Source of the DNA: Bacteroidota bacterium | GTDB taxonomy: Bacteria > Bacteroidota > Bacteroidia > AKYH767-A > OLB10 | Direction of reading: 5' to 3' | NCBI GenBank assembly: GCA_019136655.1 | Contig: JAGVTU010000017.1 | Coordinates: forward strand, 124,001 to 188,000 | Length of the DNA: 64,000 nt | Notes under the pieces: generated by a model | Databases searched by the model: none | Seen by the model: the letters and a program-made list of their open reading frames with translations, nothing else | Told to the model about the DNA's origin: nothing | Part shown: positions 42,548-51,904 of the stretch, piece by piece | Layout of the letters: each line of letters begins with the position of its first letter | Numbering within the stretch: the stretch's first letter is position 1 | Made by a program: the position numbers and the translations under genes

Positions 42548-43543
42548 TCAGCTAAAATCAATCTCAGTACTGTCGCCAATGTTTAGACTTTGGCTTAATC
42601 CTTTAAGATAGGCATCGCTGCCGATAACGGAATGATGCAATACAGCAGTTTCGAGTTGTGAGTAGGAGCCAATGATAGAATCCTTGATGACAGAACTTCG
42701 CACAATGGTATGTTCGCCAATGGAAACATCCGGCCCGATGATGGAATCTGCAATATCACAGTTGTAGGCTATACTTACCGGAGGAATGATGATGGTATTC
42801 GGAAATTTTTGAGTGGTAGGATGCGCTTCTTCCATTCGGCTGAGCAATGTGGCATTGGTTTCGAGCAGGCTGTCCTTGCCTCCGCAGTCGAACCAGTTGC
42901 CTACCTGAAACACTCCTGTTTTGGCACCCTGTTCAATCATGCGCATAATGCCATCGGTAAGATGATATTCGCCAAGAGTCTTTATCTGATTGTCAATAAG
43001 CACCTGCAATTCATTAAATAAACTTCCTGCATGTTTGATATAATAAATTCCCACCAAAGCAAGATTGGATTTTGGAATCACAGGTTTCTCATACAATTTT
43101 TCTACAAAGCCATCATCATCCAGTTCTACCACACCAAAGTTGCGGGGGTCTTCCACTTTTTTTACACCAAGCAAATTATGTTTAGCTCCCTGAAAAACTT
43201 TAATGTCAAAATCAATAATCGTATCACCAAGTATAATCAGCATCTCATCGTCAGCATGCACACTGTTGCGGGCACACCAAACAGAGTGGCCTGTTCCTTC
43301 GCGGGGTTCCTGAACTACAAAAGCTGTTTTCAGCGAAGGGTATTTGGTGTTTACAAACTCTTCAATTTTTTCGCCCATATAGCCGATGATAAAAACAAAC
43401 TCATCATATCCCGACTCTACAAAGTAATCAATGATATGTGCCAGTATAGGTCTTCCGGCTACAGGTACCAGCGTCTTGGGTTGTGTATGTGTATGCGGCC
43501 TCAGTTTGGTGCCAATTCCGGCAACAGGTATTACTATTTTCAT
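42548..43543 (-). CDS. Sugar-phosphate nucleotidyltransferase with C-terminal left-handed beta-helix
   Basis: A 331-residue enzyme resembling the long glucose-1-phosphate thymidylyltransferase (RmlA2) group. The N-terminal signature IPVAGIGTKLRPHTHTQPK contains the pyrophosphorylase G-x-G-T-x-R/K-x-x-P-x-T core, VPVAGRPILAHII follows, and GTGHSVWCA and LGDTIIDFD mark the active site. The last ~85 residues carry hexapeptide repeats (SIIGPDVSIGEHTIV). It makes an NDP-sugar from a sugar 1-phosphate and NTP for surface glycans, but base and sugar specificity are not readable by eye. Divergent from the aldolase gene. Confidence 0.85.
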   Translation of the reverse strand: MKIVIPVAGIGTKLRPHTHTQPKTLVPVAGRPILAHIIDYFVESGYDEFVFIIGYMGEKIEEFVNTKYPSLKTAFVVQEPREGTGHSVWCARNSVHADDEMLIILGDTIIDFDIKVFQGAKHNLLGVKKVEDPRNFGVVELDDDGFVEKLYEKPVIPKSNLALVGIYYIKHAGSLFNELQVLIDNQIKTLGEYHLTDGIMRMIEQGAKTGVFQVGNWFDCGGKDSLLETNATLLSRMEEAHPTTQKFPNTIIIPPVSIAYNCDIADSIIGPDVSIGEHTIVRSSVIKDSIIGSYSQLETAVLHHSVIGSDAYLKGLSQSLNIGDSTEIDFS

Positions 43544-43633
43544 TTCTGTTATCTAAAAAATCCGGCATAAAAGTATTAAACTATGGCTTAAAGAGAGTTA
43601 CATTTTACGGCCTGATACAATCGGGAAAAAATG

Positions 43634-43641
43634 TAGTTTTG
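43634..43641 (+). promoter_or_regulatory. Putative -7 element of the aldolase gene
   Basis: TAGTTTTG, 35 nt before the ATG at 43677. No clear -33. Confidence 0.45.
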
Positions 43642-43676
43642 CAGTCATTAACTAAAAAAGCGAAATAATTTAATTT

Positions 43677-44732
43677 ATGCTCAAGAAAATAACAGAACTC
43701 TTAGGCAAAGATGCCGACTCACTGTTGAACCATGTATGCAAAACAGTACCCAAGGATTCACTTCATCAGCCGGGTGCCGATTTTGTTGACCGCATTTTTA
43801 TTCCTTCCAACCGCAACAATCAAACGGTGAGAAGTATTCAGTCATTGTACAATCATGGCCGACTTTCAGGAACAGGCTATATGTCTATTCTGCCTGTTGA
43901 CCAGGGTATAGAACATTCTGCTGGTGCGTCATTTGCTCCCAATCCAATGTTTTTCGATCCTGAAAATATTGTAAAACTTGCCATTGAAGGCGGTTGCAAT
44001 GCAGTGGCTTCTACCTATGGAGTGCTGGCATCGGTGTCGCGAAAGTATGCTCATAAAATTCCTTTCATTGTAAAAATCAATCACAACGAGTTTCTTACTT
44101 ATCCGAATAAATTCGATCAGATAATGTTTGGCTCAGTTGACGAAGCATGGAATATGGGAGCAGCAGCCGTTGGTGCCACCATTTATTTCGGAAGCGAAGA
44201 GTCATCACGACAAATTGTGGAAGTGGCGCAGGCATTTGAACGTGCTCATGAACTGGGCATGGCAACCATTCTGTGGTGCTATCTGCGTAACAGCGGTTTC
44301 AAGAAAGATGGTGTGGATTATCATACTGCCGCTGACCTTACAGCACAGGCAAATCATATTGGTGTAACTATTCAGGCTGATATCATCAAACAAAAACTTC
44401 CTACCAACAATGGTGGATATACAGCGATCAATTTTGGCAAAACACATAAGGATGTGTATGCAAAACTTACTTCAGATCATCCAATTGACCTTTGTCGTTA
44501 TCAGGTACTTAACTGTTACAATGGTCGCATGGGGCTGATTAATTCAGGTGGCGAATCCAAAGGCGCTACCGATATGGCCGAAGCAGTGACTACTGCCGTT
44601 ATTAACAAGCGTGCCGGTGGTCAGGGTCTTATTTCAGGTAGAAAAGCGTTTCAAAAACCGTTTAAAGAAGGTGTTGAAATGCTGAATGCCATCCAGGATG
44701 TTTATTTGTCAAAAGAAATTACTTTAGCCTGA
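43677..44732 (+). CDS. fbaB: Class I fructose-bisphosphate aldolase (FbaB/DhnA type)
   Basis: A 351-residue Schiff-base aldolase that splits fructose 1,6-bisphosphate. Blocks recognised: [39 protein letters not shown]-like segment, [37 protein letters not shown] (probable Schiff-base lysine) and the phosphate-binding [13 protein letters not shown] and [13 protein letters not shown]. Length and motifs fit the archaeal-type class I family common in Bacteroidota. It lies 75 nt upstream of accD. Confidence 0.9.
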   Translation: MLKKITELLGKDADSLLNHVCKTVPKDSLHQPGADFVDRIFIPSNRNNQTVRSIQSLYNHGRLSGTGYMSILPVDQGIEHSAGASFAPNPMFFDPENIVKLAIEGGCNAVASTYGVLASVSRKYAHKIPFIVKINHNEFLTYPNKFDQIMFGSVDEAWNMGAAAVGATIYFGSEESSRQIVEVAQAFERAHELGMATILWCYLRNSGFKKDGVDYHTAADLTAQANHIGVTIQADIIKQKLPTNNGGYTAINFGKTHKDVYAKLTSDHPIDLCRYQVLNCYNGRMGLINSGGESKGATDMAEAVTTAVINKRAGGQGLISGRKAFQKPFKEGVEMLNAIQDVYLSKEITLA

Positions 44733-44807
44733 GAAATTCTGCCGGTACCCAACCATCCGAATTAAGGATTAAGCAGGTATGAGTTTCTTTTAATTAAATT
44801 AAACAGC

Positions 44808-45653
44808 ATGTCGTGGTTTAAACGAATAAAAGAAGGTATTACAACTTCTACCAAAGAAAAAAAAGAAACACCCGAAGGACTGTGGTATAAATGCCCGTCA
44901 TGTAAATCTATTGTGGCATCGTCTGACCATGAGGAAAGCAAATATGTTTGCCCCAACTGCGGATTTCACGAGCGTATTGGCTCTGAAGAATATTTTGCCA
45001 TTCTTTTCGATAACAATCAGTTCAAGGAGTTTAATGAGAATATTACTTCAGGTGATCCGCTGGATTTTGTGGATACCAAGAAATATAAAGACAGACTTCG
45101 TGATACGATGTCTAAAACACATCTGAAAGATGCTATACGCACTGCTCATGGTCAGGTGTATGGACATGATTTGGTGATTGCCTGTATGGATTTTGAATTC
45201 ATTGGTGGAAGTATGGGCTCTGTGATGGGTGAAAAAATTGCGCGTGCAATTGATTATTGTCTGCAGCATAAACTTCCGTTGATGATCATCAGCAAATCGG
45301 GAGGAGCACGAATGATGGAAGCAGCTTTCTCGCTGATGCAAATGGCTAAAACTTCAGCCAAGCTTACTCAGATGTCGGAAGCAAAACTTCCTTACATCAG
45401 TTTGCTTACCGATCCAACAACAGGAGGTGTTACAGCATCGTTTGCCATGCTTGGCGATTTAAACATTGCTGAACCCGGTGCTTTGATTGGCTTTGCAGGG
45501 CCTCGCGTGGTGAAAGAAACCATCGGAAAAGATTTGCCCAAAGGATTTCAGACGGCAGAGTTTGTACTCGAACATGGTTTCCTCGATAAAATAATTGACA
45601 GAAGAAATTTGAAAGACAGTCTTGCTAAATTGTTGGTGATGCTGAAAAGCTGA
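44808..45653 (+). CDS. accD: Acetyl-CoA carboxylase carboxyltransferase beta subunit
   Basis: Transfers the carboxyl group from biotin to acetyl-CoA with AccA, the first step of fatty acid synthesis. 281 residues. N-terminal zinc ribbon C29-x2-C32 and C48-x2-C51; the crotonase-like domain shows [58 protein letters not shown] and [13 protein letters not shown]. The start MSWFKR is the family norm. Its stop is in a small hairpin shared with the convergent gene. Confidence 0.96.
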   Translation: MSWFKRIKEGITTSTKEKKETPEGLWYKCPSCKSIVASSDHEESKYVCPNCGFHERIGSEEYFAILFDNNQFKEFNENITSGDPLDFVDTKKYKDRLRDTMSKTHLKDAIRTAHGQVYGHDLVIACMDFEFIGGSMGSVMGEKIARAIDYCLQHKLPLMIISKSGGARMMEAAFSLMQMAKTSAKLTQMSEAKLPYISLLTDPTTGGVTASFAMLGDLNIAEPGALIGFAGPRVVKETIGKDLPKGFQTAEFVLEHGFLDKIIDRRNLKDSLAKLLVMLKS

Positions 45654-45676
45654 TGACTCAGCGTTTCTTCTTCTTT
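45649..45676 (+). terminator. Hairpin spanning both stop codons of accD and the convergent gene
   Basis: GCTGA-TGAC-TCAGC contains the accD stop and the start of the opposite gene's stop, followed on the plus strand by a T-rich tract (GTTTCTTCTTCTTTT). Confidence 0.4.
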
Positions 45677-46611
45677 TCAGGAACAATCAGATAGGTTGCT
45701 ATCAGTGACCCATCTAAAAAAATGTTAATTGATTTTTTCCTTTTTGAGCTGTTCAGATAATCAAACTGAATCACATTATCGCTTTGTCTGAAGGTAACAG
45801 GAATGCGCTCAGACTTTTTTCCTTCGGTGATTTCAATCTTTCCCACCTGAAGGCTGTCCATTGTTTTGAAATAAAATTTCTTGAGCTGACCATTCTTCAA
45901 TTCTACAATACCATCAGCTGGAGTAAGTGCATAGAGTCCGTTTTCGAAAAATGCATCATACACTTCAGGAAAATTAAAAAATGTTTTTCGGTCAACCAGG
46001 GTGTCAAGATACTGGCGGCTGCTGTTCATAGGTAGATGTGTGAGAATAATCTGCCGCGGATGCAGTGCATAATACATATCGTTGAATCGTTTGGTGAACA
46101 CACGTCCTTTCCTTTCGGTAAATCCGCTGGCAAGTGTCACGTCCAGCAAATACCACTTGTTGTATAACTTAACTGTATTCCAGCAATGATTCATTTTCTT
46201 CAGCGATTTTCCGGGCAGTAATCCTTTGCGTAAAAACCCCGGCACTGTTTCAGATTGTATTTTCATCTTAGCACAGAGTGCATTCAGCAGATTACAGTAT
46301 CCTTCGGCATTTGCCTTTCTCAATCTGAAAACTTCCTGTGCAGAGGCAGCAGGCTTTTTCGAACGCACATCATACTGTATGTTTTCGCCAATCCATCTGA
46401 AAGCAACTCTTAAACGGAAGTGCGGCTTGTCATACTCGCGCATAATGCGTGCAGCAAGCGTATCTGCATTGTCAATATTTTGCGCTGAAAGTTTTATGGC
46501 AAACTCATCCATAGGGCTGTAATCAAGCACAGGCACACGTATGCGTGTTTGCGCATTGCTGCTGAGGCTGAAGATTACTGCAATAAAAGTAATAAGTCTT
46601 GAAACAGACAT
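45658..46611 (-). CDS. Secreted transglutaminase-like (kyphoscoliosis-type) cysteine protease family protein
   Basis: A 317-residue exported protein, signal peptide ending SSNAQ (~21). The transglutaminase-like core has C106 (EGYCNLLNALC), H142 (KMNHCWNTV) and D157 (KWYLLDVTLASG), an intact triad. The C-terminal ~100 residues form a separate beta domain. This family is usually called transglutaminase-like or kyphoscoliosis peptidase; activity may be proteolytic or cell-wall related. Convergent with accD, and upstream lie lgt and mtaB on the same strand. Confidence 0.83.
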   Translation of the reverse strand: MSVSRLITFIAVIFSLSSNAQTRIRVPVLDYSPMDEFAIKLSAQNIDNADTLAARIMREYDKPHFRLRVAFRWIGENIQYDVRSKKPAASAQEVFRLRKANAEGYCNLLNALCAKMKIQSETVPGFLRKGLLPGKSLKKMNHCWNTVKLYNKWYLLDVTLASGFTERKGRVFTKRFNDMYYALHPRQIILTHLPMNSSRQYLDTLVDRKTFFNFPEVYDAFFENGLYALTPADGIVELKNGQLKKFYFKTMDSLQVGKIEITEGKKSERIPVTFRQSDNVIQFDYLNSSKRKKSINIFLDGSLIATYLIVPEKKKKR

Positions 46612-46659
46612 TCGGTTTTGCTGAAAAGAATTGGCAAGTTAACTAAAAACATGATGCCG

Positions 46660-47817
46660 TCAACGTGGGGCAACAGTTTTTTTCTTTTTCAGATACAGAA
46701 TGAGTACAATAGAAATTAAGATTAAAAATGAAGAGATCAGTTCAGCCTGTGTGATGCCATGACCGAAAATATGATACTTGGTATTTACACGAATTTGTTC
46801 AATGAGTAATCGTTCCACTCCGGTAAACAGCAGATAAACGCCAAACAACATTCCGGGGATGTGAATTTTCTTACGCAACTGCCACAAAACAAAAAACAGA
46901 ATAATACATGCAACTGCTTCATAGAGTGGGGTAGGAAAAACCGGAGGCACCAACTGAAAACAATGATTGCCTGTGCAACCTTCGATAGGAACTCCTTCGT
47001 TGATGACATTATGCGGATAATTGTAACTCCACATCCAGTCGGGAAAGGGAAACCATGATGGTTTGGCAGCAGCATTCACAATTCCCCAGTCTCCATCACC
47101 TGCAAGATGACAACCTAAGCGACCGGTACCATAAGCAAGCATCAGCCCGGGAGCAGTGGCATCGCAGATGACCCATGCAGGCACTTTTAATTTCTTACCG
47201 CTATACCACAACACTGCAGCTGCTCCGCAGATAAGCCCTCCGAAAAATGTAAGTCCACTGAATGAAATCAAAGCATCAACAGGGTCGCGCATGAAATCAT
47301 CAATGTTTTCGAGGTTGTGAAAAATTTTAGCACCAACCAGTCCGGCAAGTGCAGCAGCCATTGTTATGTTCATCACAAACTGATGCGGGTAACCCGTTTC
47401 GGTGATGGTTTGTGGTACTGCTAACTGTTGTTTTTTCTTCTCATTGTATTTGCTCCATGCAGAATATGCTGCTGCCAGCAATCCTCCCCAGATATTTCCT
47501 CTGGAAGACAATAAAAACTCCTGCGGATTATTTACCAAATCGTTATAATTCAATATTGCTTCCAGAAGTTTAAATCCGATAATAAAACCTACAATCCCTG
47601 CAACAATTAATTCACTCATGGTAGCAGGTTTTCCTTTTACGTAGCTGTAAGTAAAAGACTTTAGTAATCCGTTTTTCTCTTTTCGTCTTAACTCAAGCGT
47701 GAGTGTGTAAGCAGCTAAAAAAAACGACAAAGCCATCATCAGCCCAAAAGTCTGAATCGGCAAAGGCAGGTTTATTCCGAAAAGGTCGTTCAATAAATCG
47801 GAGAGTGTAGGATACAT
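46660..47817 (-). CDS. lgt: Prolipoprotein diacylglyceryl transferase
   Basis: Transfers diacylglycerol from phosphatidylglycerol to the lipobox cysteine of prolipoproteins in the inner membrane. 385 residues, longer than the E. coli enzyme (about 290), as is common in Bacteroidota. Several TMs. YGTGRLGCHLAGDGDWG corresponds to the Lgt signature GRxGNFxNGE region, and PTPLYEAVACIILF to the conserved C-terminal part. A central insertion holds the charged loop SKYNEKKKQ. It follows mtaB by 15 nt. Client lipoproteins in the window include HlyD and MsrA. Confidence 0.92.
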   Translation of the reverse strand: MYPTLSDLLNDLFGINLPLPIQTFGLMMALSFFLAAYTLTLELRRKEKNGLLKSFTYSYVKGKPATMSELIVAGIVGFIIGFKLLEAILNYNDLVNNPQEFLLSSRGNIWGGLLAAAYSAWSKYNEKKKQQLAVPQTITETGYPHQFVMNITMAAALAGLVGAKIFHNLENIDDFMRDPVDALISFSGLTFFGGLICGAAAVLWYSGKKLKVPAWVICDATAPGLMLAYGTGRLGCHLAGDGDWGIVNAAAKPSWFPFPDWMWSYNYPHNVINEGVPIEGCTGNHCFQLVPPVFPTPLYEAVACIILFFVLWQLRKKIHIPGMLFGVYLLFTGVERLLIEQIRVNTKYHIFGHGITQAELISSFLILISIVLILYLKKKKTVAPR

Positions 47818-47832
47818 CAGTATGAAAAGCAG

Positions 47833-49161
47833 TTAAGCAGTTTGTAGTGATAAAATTTCACAGGACATCTCATTATATCTGTCGGGGGCAATTAGTCTGC
47901 ATGGCTCCAGCGCATTAATCAACTCAGGGTTGAATGGTGTTTTTACTTTCACATAGTTTTCAGTGAAGCCGTGCATCCAACCATTCTTGTTGTCGCTTTC
48001 AAACAACACATTCATGATTTTATTTTCCTGCCGGGAGTAAAAATAGCGCAGTTTCTTTTCAGACAAAATACGCAGCATCTGAGTTCGTTTTTTACGCTCT
48101 TTCAGAGGTACTTTTCCCTGCATGTCTGCTGCAAGTGTATTGGCTCTTTCGGAATAGGTGAACACATGTAAATAAGAAATGTCAGCCTCCTGAAGGAAAT
48201 TGTAAGTCTTCAGAAACTCTTCTTCTGTTTCACCCGGAAAACCTGTAATCACATCCACACCTATGCAGGCATGTGGCATCAGCTCTTTTATTTTGTTGAT
48301 GCGTGAAGTGTAAAGGTCGGTAAGATAGCGTCTGCGCATCAGTTTGAGTACAGTATCAGAACCACTCTGCAGCGGAATATGAAAATGAGGCATAAATTTC
48401 TGAGAGCGGCTAACCCATTCAATAATTTCATCTTTTAGCAAATTGGGCTCTATAGACGAAATGCGATATCGCATTTGCAATGGTTGCTCATCGAGGGCAC
48501 GTACCAGGTCAAAAAAATCATACTGATGTCTGCCTTCTGAATCCTGTTTTCCAAAATCGCCAAGGTTTACTCCGGTAAGTACAATTTCTTTTGCACCACG
48601 TGCAGCAATAGCTTCAGTTTGCTGCAGTACATGTTCAATGCTGTCGCTGCGGCTTTTGCCACGCGCCAATGGTATAGTGCAGTAGGTACAGGTGTAATCA
48701 CATCCGTCCTGAACTTTCAGAAACACACGTGTGCGGTCACCTGATGAATAGCTGCTTACAAATGTGTGATGGGTAGCAATATCACAGGAAAAAATCTGCG
48801 CATCAGTTTTTTCTTTCAGATGATGTATGTAGTTGGCTACATTGAATTTTTCAGTAGCTCCCAGCACCAGACTCACTCCCGGAATGGATGCAATTTTTTC
48901 GGGCTTCAGCTGTGCATAGCAACCTATCACCACCACATGTGCTTCGGGGTTCGACTGCAGAGCGCGGTTTACCCAGGTCTGACATTCGCGGTCGGCACTT
49001 TCAGTAACTGAGCAAGTGTTGATTACATACACATCAGCAAAGTCATTATAATCAACACGCTGGCAGCCATTGTCCATCAGTTCGCGGGCAATGGTCGAAG
49101 TCTCTGCAAAGTTTAGCTTGCAGCCCAAGGTGTGAAAAGCAACTTTTAATGTGGGATTCAT
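47833..49161 (-). CDS. mtaB: tRNA t6A37 methylthiotransferase
   Basis: Radical SAM enzyme converting t6A to ms2t6A at position 37 of tRNAs. ~442 residues from the ATG at 49161, chosen because it starts MNPTLKVAFHTLGCKLN; upstream in-frame codons to 49281 lack family similarity. N-terminal UPF0004 domain with three cysteines (TLGCKLN, NTCSVT, GCYAQ), radical SAM CxxxCxxC in CDYTCTYCTIP, LTGVNLGDFG, and a C-terminal TRAM-like domain. LGCKLN marks MtaB rather than MiaB. First gene of an mtaB-lgt pair. Confidence 0.92.
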   Translation of the reverse strand: MNPTLKVAFHTLGCKLNFAETSTIARELMDNGCQRVDYNDFADVYVINTCSVTESADRECQTWVNRALQSNPEAHVVVIGCYAQLKPEKIASIPGVSLVLGATEKFNVANYIHHLKEKTDAQIFSCDIATHHTFVSSYSSGDRTRVFLKVQDGCDYTCTYCTIPLARGKSRSDSIEHVLQQTEAIAARGAKEIVLTGVNLGDFGKQDSEGRHQYDFFDLVRALDEQPLQMRYRISSIEPNLLKDEIIEWVSRSQKFMPHFHIPLQSGSDTVLKLMRRRYLTDLYTSRINKIKELMPHACIGVDVITGFPGETEEEFLKTYNFLQEADISYLHVFTYSERANTLAADMQGKVPLKERKKRTQMLRILSEKKLRYFYSRQENKIMNVLFESDNKNGWMHGFTENYVKVKTPFNPELINALEPCRLIAPDRYNEMSCEILSLQTA

Positions 49162-49168
49162 GAGTGTG

Positions 49169-49176
49169 CAAAAGTA
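49169..49176 (-). promoter_or_regulatory. Putative -7 element close to the mtaB start
   Basis: TACTTTTG on the minus strand ends 7 nt before the mtaB ATG, implying a very short leader. Confidence 0.45.
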
Positions 49177-49301
49177 ACAAATACCAACGGCATGAAGCTT
49201 CGTGAGGTATAAAAATTCATAACAATTTCCTGCATTATTTTGAATTGACGACATATAGAGGCAAATTTGCAAACTGCTCAATCATCTTATATCCTAACAT
49301 T

Positions 49302-51071
49302 TTGTCGTCAAGCGGATCTGCATTTAACTGGAAACTACTCAAGCGGGTGATGGTATTCGTCATGCCGTTTAAGTTATTTTTTATTCTCACCATACTCATC
49401 ACTTTAGCTCTTGCAGCACTTGCACCGGTCATGCCATGGCTTACTCAAATTGCACTTGACGATTATATTGCAAAGGACGACATGCAGGGATTGTTGAGGA
49501 TTACTTTAATCATGTCGGCAGTGTTGTTGTCGCAAGGTATTCTGCAATACATTTATACAACACTCACCAACAGACTGGGGCAGGAGGTGATTTATTCCAT
49601 GCGCAAAACTTTGTTCGACCGTATTGTTAGGTTTTCTTCTTCTTACTTCGACAAATCACCTGTTGGAATAACCATCACAAGACTGGTAAGCGATATGGAA
49701 ACTATTGCTGATATTTTTTCAGATGGAATTATACTTATCATCAGCGATTTGCTGCAGGTAGTGGTCATCATCGTCATCATGTTTTATATTGATTTCAAAC
49801 TTGCATGTATCAGTCTGATTACGCTGCCTGTGCTGATGATAGCCACACGAGTATTTCAGAAAAATATACGAATCACTTTTAATGATGTACGCACACAGGT
49901 GGCACGGCTGAATGAGTTTATACAGGAACATCTCACCGCCATGCGCATCGTTCAGATATTTAACCGCGAAGAACAGGAAATGCATAAGTTCGAAAAAATA
50001 AATGCATCACACCGCGATGCCAACATACGCTCCATTTGGTTCTACAGTTTGTTTTTTCCTGTTGTCGAAATTCTTTCAGCCACTTCCATCGGACTCATTG
50101 TGTGGTATGGTGGAGGCAGTGCCATCAAAGGTCTTGCTTCCTTCGGAATTCTGGTAGCTTTTATACAATATATCAACCAGTTGTTTCGGCCAATACGTCA
50201 ATTAGCTGATAAATTTAATACGCTGCAGATGGGCATGGTAAGTTCCGAGCGCATTTTTAAACTCTATGACGAAACCCACAGCGAAGTGAATGAAGGTAAG
50301 CTTGCTGCTGAAAATATTAAAGGCAAGATTGAATTCAGAAATGTGTGGTTTGCTTACAAAGAAAATGAATGGATACTCCGTGATTTATCCTTCGTAATTC
50401 CTGCAGGTCAGTCAGTAGCTATTGTTGGTCACACCGGAGCAGGAAAAACCACTATTATCAACCTGATCAACAGACTTTATGAAATACAGAAAGGAAACAT
50501 TCTCATTGATGATGTTGATATTCGGGAGTATGATCTTCAGTCGCTGCGAAAAGTGATAGGTATTGTACTTCAGGATGTGTTTTTATTTTCCGACAGTATT
50601 TATCAAAATGTTGCATTATACGATTCTTCCATCACCGAGTCAGAAGTACAATTAATTTTAGAAAAAACCGGTGCATGGGAATTTATCAGTCAGCTTCCCG
50701 AGGGACTTGACTATAATCCCGGTGAAAGAGGAGGATTGTTGAGTACAGGACAGCGGCAACTTATTTCTTTTGCAAGAGTACTTGCACATAAGCCTCAGCT
50801 TATCATTCTTGACGAAGCCACCAGCAGTGTTGATTCAGAACTTGAAAATATGCTGGTAAAAGCTACAGAAATGGTTACTCATGGACGCACATCATTGATT
50901 ATTGCCCACAGGCTGTCCACCATCAAAAATGCTTCGCGCATCATGGTTATGGAACGTGGAAAAATAATTGAAGAAGGAAACCATCAAACCTTACTTGCAC
51001 TGAAAGGTGTTTATTTCCATCTGTACAACATTCAGTTCAGAGTAATGGAAGCGCAGGATTCCGGTTCGTAA
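49302..51071 (+). CDS. MsbA-like ABC exporter (fused permease and ATPase)
   Basis: A homodimeric type IV exporter with six TMs (~residues 15-320) and an ATPase domain: Walker A GHTGAGKTT, Q-loop VLQDVFLFSD, signature LSTGQRQ, Walker B LIILDEATSSVD, H-loop IIAHRLSTI. Probably flips lipids or exports drugs. The start is uncertain: family similarity already begins at SGSAFNWKLLKRV, upstream of the first in-frame ATG (49350). A non-ATG start is therefore likely: TTG 49302 used here, or TTG 49245. Divergent from mtaB. Confidence 0.85.
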   Translation: MSSSGSAFNWKLLKRVMVFVMPFKLFFILTILITLALAALAPVMPWLTQIALDDYIAKDDMQGLLRITLIMSAVLLSQGILQYIYTTLTNRLGQEVIYSMRKTLFDRIVRFSSSYFDKSPVGITITRLVSDMETIADIFSDGIILIISDLLQVVVIIVIMFYIDFKLACISLITLPVLMIATRVFQKNIRITFNDVRTQVARLNEFIQEHLTAMRIVQIFNREEQEMHKFEKINASHRDANIRSIWFYSLFFPVVEILSATSIGLIVWYGGGSAIKGLASFGILVAFIQYINQLFRPIRQLADKFNTLQMGMVSSERIFKLYDETHSEVNEGKLAAENIKGKIEFRNVWFAYKENEWILRDLSFVIPAGQSVAIVGHTGAGKTTIINLINRLYEIQKGNILIDDVDIREYDLQSLRKVIGIVLQDVFLFSDSIYQNVALYDSSITESEVQLILEKTGAWEFISQLPEGLDYNPGERGGLLSTGQRQLISFARVLAHKPQLIILDEATSSVDSELENMLVKATEMVTHGRTSLIIAHRLSTIKNASRIMVMERGKIIEEGNHQTLLALKGVYFHLYNIQFRVMEAQDSGS

Positions 51072-51176
51072 AGTTCCGGGAATTGTCAATAAATAATGGC
51101 TGTTTTATTGTAAGTTGATCCAATCAGCAAAAAAGTATTTTACTTTCTTTGCATAAGATTAAAATAATTAAGGTTG

Positions 51177-51821
51177 ATGAAAATATTTTTTTACGCCATG
51201 ACATCCGTGTTGCTGTGCATGCCGTTTTTTTCTGTAGCTCAGGATATTCAAAGTGCTCCTGCAGATAATGTAACACCTGTTGAATCTTATTTTGCTGACG
51301 GAGTATATTTCACGCTGTCCGACTTGCAGCATCACAAACCTTCAGTTTCGAGAGATCAGTTGGCAAAGTCAGGCAGTGATAATTCCGGTTTCAGCATTGG
51401 GCAATGGGCTGCTACACAAAACCTGTTTTACTTCGACAGTCAGGGTGTGAAACGCAAAATGGAGCGCGACAGTTTGTGGGGATATGTAGAGAATGGAACA
51501 CCTTATATTTTTCTCAACGATCGTTTTCACCGTTTCTCTGCCATTGGTCCGGTTTCTATTTTCAAAGAAAGTTATCCCACCATCAGAGCAGGACTGGCAC
51601 CTGTGGTAACCGAAGCCAATGCAAGTATGACCATTAACCTGTTTATTTTAGCTACAGGCCAAATCATGGAACTCACACCTGAAAATGTTGCTACTGCTAT
51701 TTCCGATAATGAATCATTGTATAATGAATTTACAGCACTTAGATCCGGAAAAATAAAGCGTAAGAAAATGTATAGATTTGTAGAGAGATACAATGAACAA
51801 AAAACAGGATATGGGTTGTGA
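51177..51821 (+). CDS. Hypothetical secreted protein (~214 aa)
   Basis: Signal peptide MKIFFYAMTSVLLCMPFFSVAQ; the ATG three bases upstream (51174) is equally possible. The body starts with GVYFTLSDLQHHKPSVS and contains RKMERDSLWGYVENGTPYIFLNDRFHRF, a pattern reminiscent of uncharacterised Bacteroidota secreted proteins (DUF6563-like, from memory). A basic KIKRKKMYRFVERYNEQ tail follows. No enzymatic motif. Monocistronic, 105 nt after the exporter gene and convergent with the methyltransferase. Confidence 0.7.
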   Translation: MKIFFYAMTSVLLCMPFFSVAQDIQSAPADNVTPVESYFADGVYFTLSDLQHHKPSVSRDQLAKSGSDNSGFSIGQWAATQNLFYFDSQGVKRKMERDSLWGYVENGTPYIFLNDRFHRFSAIGPVSIFKESYPTIRAGLAPVVTEANASMTINLFILATGQIMELTPENVATAISDNESLYNEFTALRSGKIKRKKMYRFVERYNEQKTGYGL

Positions 51822-51904
51822 AGAATAAAAATTTCAAATTCAACTAGGTTTCAAGAAGTTGAGTTATTATCAGGACAAGGATATAGGCCTTCGTTACATG
51901 ACAT

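Noticed and set aside
43031-43570. 179-codon plus-strand ORF
   Set aside because: It lies antisense to the nucleotidyltransferase gene and has no domain-like sequence; a shadow frame.
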